From DUZB01 sp964407525 (GTDB lineage Bacteria; Desulfobacterota; DSM-4660; Desulfatiglandales; Desulfatiglandaceae), in contig CAYOWC010000059.1 in the NCBI GenBank assembly GCA_964407525.1, forward strand, positions 1-20,266: 20,266 nt of DNA. The letters run 5' to 3'. Made by a program: the position numbers and the translations under genes. Positions 14,930 to 20,266 of the stretch are shown piece by piece; positions within the stretch are counted from its first letter, which is position 1; each line of letters begins with the position of its first letter. The notes under the pieces are model-generated. The model saw only the letters and a list, made by a program, of their open reading frames with translations, was not told where the DNA came from and did no database searches.

Positions 14930-17452
14930 ATGCAACAAGCCGCAGAAAAAATAGTGATGCAAGGTTATGAACCTTATGACAAAGACTGGGGGACCGGTAC
15001 CTCCGGTCAGACCGAAAACCCTTCCCCATTTTCTCGGATCAATGCCTGGCGGAAACAATTCTTGAATACCCCTCTCAGGATTTCCTCTGATCGCGCGGTG
15101 TTGTGGACCAGGAAACTTCAGAAAAATAAGGGTAAACCCTGCATTGTGAGAAACGCCGAAGCCCTGGCCTACGTCCTTGAAAATGTCCCTATAGAGATCG
15201 GAAAATTCGAATTGATCCTTGGGAATATGGCGGCCCCGCCGAGAACTGCACCTGTTTTTCCTGAGTTTTCCTATGAATGGCTGATCCATGAGATGGAAAA
15301 TGAACCTTTCGAAAAACGCGATGGGGACAGATTCCTTATTAAAGAAGAGACCAAAAAGAATTTGAAGCGCATTCGAAGCTTCTGGAAGAACGAGACCGTA
15401 CACGATTACGCCAAATCTCTGATGACCGAAGAGGAATTGAAAGGTACCGGGGCCTACGGTAAAGGGGTTTATCTCTTGGGAAACTACTTCTTTGGGGGTG
15501 TAGGCCACGTTTCACCGCGTTATGAGATGGTTTTCGAAAAGGGATGGAAAGGTATTCGGGAACGCATTGAGAAAAAAATGTCTGAGCTGGATCCTTTCGC
15601 CCCTGAAAATGTTGGGAAGACGCAGTTCTATAAAGCCCAGCTTATTGCTTTAGAAGGGATTGTTGCTTATACGCAGCGGTACGCTGTTTTGGCTCGGGAG
15701 ATGGGGGGCAAAAAAAGAGGCGTTCGCAGGAAAGAACTTCTTCAAATGGCCGAAAATTGTGAATGGGTTTCAGAAAATCCGCCGAGAACTTTCTGGGAAG
15801 CCCTCCAACTATGGTGGTTGCTTACGGTTACCATCACTATTGAAGGCAATGGCCATTCCATCCACTGGGGTAGATTTGACCAGATCATGTATCCTTTTTT
15901 CAATAAAGATATTGCTGAAGGTGTGGTCACCTTGGAGTTTGTGCAGGAACTTATCGAAGGGGCCTGGATCAAAATTTGCGAGCTGACAAAGGTAAGAGAT
16001 GCCGGATCCACGAAGGCCTTTGGTGGTGTTGAATTGGGAGGGCCGTCTTTGACTGTTGGAGGCCAGACGCCGGATGGAAAGGACGCAACCAACGAGCTCT
16101 CATTTATGGCCGTTGACGCACTCATGCATGTTCAGTTGAATGCCCCCTGGATGACCAGTCGCTGGCATGCCAATTCACCCCACGAGTGGTGGGTGAAAGT
16201 GACAAAGGCAGCAAAGGTGGGGCTGGGAATGCCTTCTTTCTTTAATGATGAAGTGATCATTCCCTCCATGGTAAACCGGGGACGATCTATTGAAGATGCC
16301 AGGGATTATGGTGCTTTGGGTTGCGTGGAGCCCGACGCGGGGGGACGGGAGTATGGGTGGCATGATGCGGCTTTCTTTAATATGAATAAGGTTCTCGAAT
16401 TGGCCTTGAATAATGGCCAATGTATAGATTGCAGTGCCGATTGCCCAAGATACCGTGCTTGTGCGGGGGCAGGTTTACAATTGGGTATACAGACCGGTAG
16501 TCTGGATAGCTTTCAGACCTTTGAGGAGGTAAAGGATGCTTATGTAAAACAGATGGCTTACTGGGTGGATCGCCTGGTAAAATCAGAAATTTGTATGGAT
16601 CTGGCCCATCAGTCCTTGAAACCGTTGCCATATCTCTCATTGCTGGTGGAAGACTGCACCGAAAAAGGAGTGGATGTGACCGCAGGGGGGGCACGGTACA
16701 ACTACGTGGGGCCCCAGGGAGTGGGAGTGAGTAACGTTGCGGATGGCTTCTCCGCCATCAAACAGCTGGTATTCGACGAAAAACGTTTCAGCGGCAAGGA
16801 GTTTTTGGACGCTCTGAAAAATAACTGGGAAGGATCTGAAGTCCTGTATGCCTTGGTCAACAGTGCCAAAGTGTCTCACTACGGCAACGACGATAAGGCC
16901 GTTGACCAGCTAGCCTGGTTCGGGGCCAAGACCTATTGTCGGCTGTTGGAAGGACGCCCAACGGCCCACGGCGGGGAATTTCAAGCTGGGCTTTATCCTG
17001 TTTCGGGCAATGTGCCCCTTGGTGCTATGCAGGGGGCTACTCCGGATGGACGGAAGGCCGGTGAACCGGTCGCTGATGGCGTGTCGCCGGTTCATAATGA
17101 ACGTGGCTCCCATGATATCAACGGACCCACCGCCGTGGTAAAATCGGTGTCCAGATTAGACCACAGTATTGCCTCAAACGGTACCCTGCTCAACATGCGG
17201 TTCAGCCCGTCCACCCTGGAGGGAGAAGTGGGGGATGAGAGTTTCATTGGTATGATGAAAGTCTTTTTCCAGCGAAAGGGCATGCACAATCAGATCAATG
17301 TGATCGGACGGGAGACCCTGGAGGATGCTATGAAAAACCCTTCCAAGTACAAAGGTTTGATCGTCCGGGTCGCGGGTTACAGCGCATTTTTTACGGAGCT
17401 TGACCCCAGTGTGCAAAGGGATATCCTGGAAAGGACCGAGCTGTCTTTTTAG
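14930..17452 (+). CDS. Glycyl radical enzyme, CutC/diol-dehydratase-like
   Basis: This 840-residue enzyme carries both signatures of the family. The active-site thiyl residue is Cys465 with Glu467 (ALGCVEPD), and the radical is stored on Gly816 in RVAGYSAFF near the C-terminus. GCVEP followed by GREYGWHDAAFFNM places it with the eliminases (choline TMA-lyase, glycerol/propanediol dehydratases, sulfonate lyases) rather than pyruvate formate-lyase. These cleave a C-N, C-O or C-S bond next to a hydroxylated carbon and release an aldehyde. Unusual is Cys498, 501, 505 and 511 (C-x2-C-x3-C-x5-C) about 30 residues after the active site. The N-terminus appears to extend some 35 residues beyond the usual start. 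ATG 14930 has ggagga at 14920-14925. The cognate activase lies two genes downstream. The substrate is unknown. Confidence 0.95.
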   Translation: MQQAAEKIVMQGYEPYDKDWGTGTSGQTENPSPFSRINAWRKQFLNTPLRISSDRAVLWTRKLQKNKGKPCIVRNAEALAYVLENVPIEIGKFELILGNMAAPPRTAPVFPEFSYEWLIHEMENEPFEKRDGDRFLIKEETKKNLKRIRSFWKNETVHDYAKSLMTEEELKGTGAYGKGVYLLGNYFFGGVGHVSPRYEMVFEKGWKGIRERIEKKMSELDPFAPENVGKTQFYKAQLIALEGIVAYTQRYAVLAREMGGKKRGVRRKELLQMAENCEWVSENPPRTFWEALQLWWLLTVTITIEGNGHSIHWGRFDQIMYPFFNKDIAEGVVTLEFVQELIEGAWIKICELTKVRDAGSTKAFGGVELGGPSLTVGGQTPDGKDATNELSFMAVDALMHVQLNAPWMTSRWHANSPHEWWVKVTKAAKVGLGMPSFFNDEVIIPSMVNRGRSIEDARDYGALGCVEPDAGGREYGWHDAAFFNMNKVLELALNNGQCIDCSADCPRYRACAGAGLQLGIQTGSLDSFQTFEEVKDAYVKQMAYWVDRLVKSEICMDLAHQSLKPLPYLSLLVEDCTEKGVDVTAGGARYNYVGPQGVGVSNVADGFSAIKQLVFDEKRFSGKEFLDALKNNWEGSEVLYALVNSAKVSHYGNDDKAVDQLAWFGAKTYCRLLEGRPTAHGGEFQAGLYPVSGNVPLGAMQGATPDGRKAGEPVADGVSPVHNERGSHDINGPTAVVKSVSRLDHSIASNGTLLNMRFSPSTLEGEVGDESFIGMMKVFFQRKGMHNQINVIGRETLEDAMKNPSKYKGLIVRVAGYSAFFTELDPSVQRDILERTELSF

Positions 17453-17478
17453 AGACGGCATGTAAAAATAATCTCGCG

Positions 17479-17494
17479 GCCCCGGGTTCGGGGC
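17479..17494 (+). repeat. GC-rich hairpin after glycyl radical enzyme gene
   Basis: gccccg (17479-17484) and cggggc (17489-17494) form a perfect 6-bp GC stem with a GGTT loop, 26 bases after the stop codon. No T-run follows. It may protect the 3' end of the abundant enzyme mRNA while allowing some read-through to the activase. Confidence 0.5.
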
Positions 17495-17500
17495 AAGTGA

Positions 17501-17571
17501 AACCTCCCATCCGTTGCCATCCATCCTGTTTTCGTAGGGGATCCTTGGGGGTAATATCAGGATGGGAGGTT
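17501..17571 (+). promoter_or_regulatory. Long-range inverted repeat with alternative pairing before GlcG-like gene
   Basis: aacctcccatcc (17501-17512) is a perfect reverse complement of ggatgggaggtt (17560-17571). A second segment, ccatcctg (17521-17528), can pair instead with caggatgg (17558-17565), which overlaps the same right arm. The right arm ends 18 bases before ATG 17590. The two pairings exclude each other, which resembles an attenuator or a switch on the GlcG/activase part of the transcript. No known riboswitch was recognised. Confidence 0.42.
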
Positions 17572-17589
17572 GGACGAAAGGGATGAGAC

Positions 17590-18033
17590 ATGAGGACGAT
17601 CGATCTTCAGATGGCGGTCAAAATGATCAAAGGAGTTGAGAGAAAAGCTACGAAGATAGGGGTGCCCATGGTGACAGCAGTTGTGGATGCAGGGGGGAAT
17701 CTGGTGGCACAGCATCGTATGGACGGAGCCCTTTTGGCAAGCATTGACATTTCCTTGAATAAGGCCTATACCGCCGTGGCCACCAAAATGGCCACCAGTG
17801 ATCTTTCCGCAGCAAGCCAGCCAGGCCAACCGTTGTTCGGCATTCATGGTTGTGACAACGGCAGAATTGTCATTTTTGGTGGCGGCCATCCTCTTTTGCT
17901 GAATAATGAGGTCGTTGGCGGTATTGGGGCCAGTGGTGGATCCGTGGAGGAAGATATGGCCTGTGCCCAGGCAGGCGTCGCTGTCTTTTCGGCCTGGGCC
18001 AAGAAAAACTTATTACAGGGGAAACCCGAATAG
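17590..18033 (+). CDS. GlcG/HbpS-family (DUF336) protein
   Basis: This 147-residue protein is a complete member of the DUF336 family (GlcG, HbpS, PduO C-terminal domain). Typical segments are VVDAGGNLVAQHRMDGA, the alanine-rich KAYTAVATKMAT and GGGHPLLLNNEVVGGIGASGGSVEEDMACA. Members bind haem or a corrinoid or have unknown roles, and several sit in glycyl radical or diol-utilisation loci. ATG 17590 is preceded by aaaggga at 17577-17583. It lies between the glycyl radical enzyme and its activase, 7 bases before the latter, so it is part of that functional unit. The exact role is not known. Confidence 0.93.
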   Translation: MRTIDLQMAVKMIKGVERKATKIGVPMVTAVVDAGGNLVAQHRMDGALLASIDISLNKAYTAVATKMATSDLSAASQPGQPLFGIHGCDNGRIVIFGGGHPLLLNNEVVGGIGASGGSVEEDMACAQAGVAVFSAWAKKNLLQGKPE

Positions 18034-18040
18034 GATTTCC

Positions 18041-19003
18041 ATGCCTGATTGTGAAAATGAAACAACTCCTGTCCCAAAAGGGACGGTTTTTAATGTTCAG
18101 CGATATACCGTTCATGATGGCCCGGGGACCAGAACGCAGATTTTCCTGAAAGGATGTCCTTTGCGCTGCAGATGGTGTGACAATCCTGAAAGCTGGTCCC
18201 AGGATTTAGAAATCGGGGTCTATCCCAATCGCTGTATCGACATCGAAAAATGCGGCTACTGCAAGGATGTCTGTCCTGTAGATGCGGAGGCTGTTTTTTG
18301 TATAGAGAACCATCGGGTGAAAAGCATCGATCGAAATCTTTGTACAGGGTGCTTGAAATGTGCTGAGGCATGCCCGGCGAATGCCTTGACGGTCTGGGGG
18401 AAACGGGTGACCGCAAAGGATCAGATCCAGGAGGTTTGTCAGGATAGGGCTTTTTTTGATGAAACCGGCGGGGGCGTGACCGTGTCCGGTGGGGAGCCGT
18501 TTCTTCAAGCGGCTTTTACCATGGCACTTCTGAAGGAGTCAAAAAAGCAGAAACTTCACACCTGTGTTGAGTCCGCCCTGCCGGTATCGTGGAAAACTAT
18601 TGAAGAAGCCCTTCCCTATATCGATTTTTTTATTACCGATATCAAACAAATGGATTCCAAAAAGCACCTGGAATACACTGGCGTTTCAAACGAACTTCTT
18701 CTTGAAAATATCAGGAAACTTTCTGCGACCGGAATTCCCATGGTGGTAAGAGTCCCGGTGGTGCCGGACCACAACGACTCTGAAGACAACATAAGAAAAA
18801 CGGCCGCGTTCCTACGTCGGGAATGCCAAAACTCAGTGATACAACTACAGCTGCTACCATTTCATGAAATGGGAAAGGTGAAATACCGCTCATTGGGTAT
18901 GGCCTATGGCTTGGAAATGTTAAATAAGCCGCCAGTCGAGGCCTATAAGAAAAAGATGGGTGCTTTGATTAAAATCATTCGTGCTCAGGGGTTTGCTGTA
19001 TGA
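18041..19003 (+). CDS. Glycyl radical enzyme activating enzyme (radical SAM)
   Basis: This 320-residue radical SAM protein installs the glycyl radical on the enzyme encoded two genes upstream. The SAM cluster motif is C-x3-C-x2-C at Cys39, 43 and 46 (GCPLRCRWCDNP). A ferredoxin-like insert follows with Cys65, 71, 74, 78 and Cys101, 104, 107, 111, so two extra [4Fe-4S] clusters are expected, as in most non-PFL activases. GGGVTVSGGEPF at about 143-154 is the SAM-binding segment. I start it at ATG 18041, with agga at 18032-18035 overlapping the previous stop; the open frame reaches back to 17906 inside the GlcG-like gene. Dehydrogenation of the substrate is not its job. A strong terminator follows. 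Confidence 0.95.
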   Translation: MPDCENETTPVPKGTVFNVQRYTVHDGPGTRTQIFLKGCPLRCRWCDNPESWSQDLEIGVYPNRCIDIEKCGYCKDVCPVDAEAVFCIENHRVKSIDRNLCTGCLKCAEACPANALTVWGKRVTAKDQIQEVCQDRAFFDETGGGVTVSGGEPFLQAAFTMALLKESKKQKLHTCVESALPVSWKTIEEALPYIDFFITDIKQMDSKKHLEYTGVSNELLLENIRKLSATGIPMVVRVPVVPDHNDSEDNIRKTAAFLRRECQNSVIQLQLLPFHEMGKVKYRSLGMAYGLEMLNKPPVEAYKKKMGALIKIIRAQGFAV

Positions 19004-19070
19004 TCTTTTAAGGCACTTCCTGTCTGCATGTCGATGAAGCCACTTATTTTCAGCGGGTGTGAGAAGTAAA

Positions 19071-19104
19071 AAAACCAGGTTCTCGGGGCCTGGTTTTGCT
19101 TTTC
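19071..19104. terminator. Intrinsic terminator after activase gene
   Basis: aaaaccagg (19071-19079) pairs perfectly with cctggtttt (19089-19097) around a 9-base loop. The T-rich tail gcttttcc follows, and an A-tract precedes the left arm, so it could work in both directions. It closes the glycyl radical enzyme operon. Confidence 0.75.
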
Positions 19105-19200
19105 CGTATGAAGTAGGATTTTTAAGATGTGCAGAGGATATGGTTTATCCGTTAAATCGGTAGTTCGCTGCTTCACCCATCGTCGCAGCCCCAGAAATTT

Positions 19201-19206
19201 TATAAT
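19201..19206 (+). promoter_or_regulatory. Possible -10 box for the XdhC-like gene
   Basis: TATAAT matches the sigma-70 -10 consensus exactly and lies 108 bases before ATG 19314, downstream of a terminator, where a new promoter would be expected. No convincing -35 hexamer is seen 16-18 bases upstream (catcgt region), so the call is weak. Confidence 0.3.
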
Positions 19207-19313
19207 GAGAAAGGCTGAAAACTATCTAGACCGGTTGTTTTTATGGGCAAACGGTGATAAAGGTGTGAAGCAAATGACTAATGTTTCTTTCTCCCTGAAA
19301 AATATGGTGTAAT

Positions 19314-20266
19314 ATGAACAAAATAGAAATCATTGAACAATCTCTTTTATGGATTGAGCAAGGGCGTGAAATCGCCCTGGCTACTGTTATAGCCACATGG
19401 GGTTCTTCCCCAAGACCTGTAGGGAGCCAGATGGTCGTTGACGGGAACGGAAATTTCGAAGGTTCTGTTTCCGGAGGCTGTATCGAAGCGGAAGTCATTG
19501 CCGAAGCCCTTGAAGTCATTGAAGAGGGCGTTCCCCGGATTCTTTCATTTGGTGTGACCAATGCCCAGGCGTGGGACTCCGGGCTTGCCTGTGGCGGAAA
19601 AGTAGATGTATGGGTTGCAAAAGCAACAGGGCAGGGAGAGATTCTGAGAAAACTGAATGATCTGCTGAAAACCCGAAATACAGTCCGTCTTGTTGCTGAT
19701 CTTGATACAGGGGAGAGAAGGATTGTTCAGCTAGACAGACCAGAAACCTTTGCCAACCTACCATTTAACATGGAAAATGTCGCAACGGATCTGTTTGCTA
19801 CAGAGGACAGCATCGTCTTGGAATCCGATGGCAGGCGCTTTTTCCTTCACTGTTTTATCCCCGAACCACGACTCGTTATTGTTGGGGCTGTCCACATCTC
19901 CATGGCGCTCGCTCAGATAGCCAGGATTGCGGGTTATGAGGTGGAGATTATTGATCCCCGGAAGGCTTTTGCCAGCGTCGAACGTTTCCCTGATGTGAGA
20001 CTGAGAGATCAATGGCCGGATGAGGCGTTGAAAGAAATGACCGTTTGTTCGAAAACTGCTGTGGTTGTTCTTACCCATGATCCTAAAATCGATGATCCCG
20101 CCCTGATCGAAGCTCTAGGCTCCAAAGCATTTTATGTTGGTGCACTTGGAAGCACCAGAACCCATGCCGATAGACTGGCGAGACTGGAAATGCACGGTGT
20201 ATCTGAAGAGAGCCTGCGACGAATACACGCCCCTGTGGGGCTATCCATCGGAGCAAAAAGTCCTCA
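19314..20266 (+). CDS. xdhC: XdhC/CoxI-family molybdenum cofactor maturation protein (3' end outside window)
   Basis: The visible 317 residues match the XdhC/CoxI family, which binds molybdenum cofactor and helps insert its sulfido ligand before delivery to xanthine dehydrogenase-type enzymes. The N-terminal domain shows WGSSPRPVGSQM (29-40), SVSGGCIE (51-58) and LACGGKVDVW (91-100). The C-terminal Rossmann-like domain starts at LVIVGAVHIS (187-196) and includes LTHDPKIDDPAL (253-264), GALGSTRTHADRL (276-288) and IHAPVGLSIGAKSP at the window edge. The frame is open to base 20266, with probably a short tail missing. ATG 19314 follows ggtgt and lies one base after an upstream stop (taatatg). 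It very probably serves the molybdenum hydroxylase encoded at the other end of the window. Confidence 0.93.
   Translation, partial: MNKIEIIEQSLLWIEQGREIALATVIATWGSSPRPVGSQMVVDGNGNFEGSVSGGCIEAEVIAEALEVIEEGVPRILSFGVTNAQAWDSGLACGGKVDVWVAKATGQGEILRKLNDLLKTRNTVRLVADLDTGERRIVQLDRPETFANLPFNMENVATDLFATEDSIVLESDGRRFFLHCFIPEPRLVIVGAVHISMALAQIARIAGYEVEIIDPRKAFASVERFPDVRLRDQWPDEALKEMTVCSKTAVVVLTHDPKIDDPALIEALGSKAFYVGALGSTRTHADRLARLEMHGVSEESLRRIHAPVGLSIGAKSP

Larger units (their letters stand above)
19004..19313 (+). other. Intergenic region between activase and XdhC-like gene
   Basis: This 310-base gap holds a terminator (19071-19097), annotated separately, and a perfect TATAAT hexamer at 19201-19206 without a clear -35 box. 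A tiny open frame starting at ATG 19275 (12 residues) has aaggtg before it and ends one base before the next ATG. No larger gene is supported. Confidence 0.55.

Noticed and set aside
14852..15508. Antisense open frame of 218 residues at the start of the glycyl radical enzyme gene
   Set aside because: It is a shadow of a clearly real gene on the other strand and has no recognisable protein features.
19127..19312. 61-residue frame before the XdhC-like gene
   Set aside because: It begins just after a terminator, has no good ribosome site at its first ATG and shows no recognisable sequence; only its last 12 codons have a plausible start.

Overview
The window looks like chromosomal DNA from a strict anaerobe, most plausibly a Desulfobacterota-type (sulfate-reducing or syntrophic) bacterium. 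The grounds are an oxygen-labile glycyl radical enzyme with its radical-SAM activase, a molybdenum hydroxylase whose flavin subunit carries extra cysteines, electron-transfer flavoprotein genes, good Shine-Dalgarno sites and roughly even GC. The lineage is an inference from gene content. Every supported gene is on the + strand; no tRNA, rRNA, CRISPR array, transposase, regulator gene or microcompartment shell gene was seen.

Layout. (1) Positions 1-3659: a three-subunit molybdenum hydroxylase of the xanthine dehydrogenase/CO dehydrogenase family, in the order [2Fe-2S] subunit (cut by the window edge), molybdopterin subunit, FAD subunit. (2) 3660-4918: a long hairpin, then a protein I do not recognise. 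(3) 4919-6735: etfB and etfA. (4) 6821-8285: a two-gene UxaA/SuyAB-type lyase. (5) 8313-14548: a carbohydrate-type (MalFGK-like) ABC importer consisting of a 66-residue membrane protein, two different ATPases, a secreted binding protein and two permeases. A terminator-like hairpin lies after the second ATPase and another after the binding protein. (6) 14930-19003: a CutC/diol-dehydratase-like glycyl radical enzyme, a GlcG/DUF336 protein and the cognate activase, closed by a clear terminator. (7) 19314-end: an XdhC/CoxI molybdenum-cofactor maturation protein, running off the window.

How it may work together (inference). The hydroxylase at one end and XdhC at the other bracket the locus, which suggests one catabolic module for a small imported substrate. 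The importer brings in the compound and the glycyl radical enzyme eliminates water, an amine or sulfite from it. The molybdenum hydroxylase oxidises an aldehyde or hydroxylates a carbon, with electrons possibly leaving through EtfAB. The UxaA-type lyase processes a hydroxy-acid or sulfo-hydroxy-acid intermediate. The substrate cannot be read from the sequence; polyols, sugar acids, quaternary amines and C2/C3 sulfonates are all open.

The most unusual points are the four-cysteine motif just after the glycyl radical enzyme active site, the Cys-rich FAD subunit beside etfBA, the lost GGGFGGK-type motif in the molybdopterin subunit, the Gln-to-Glu change in the Q-loop of both ATPases, and the unknown protein inside the redox operon.
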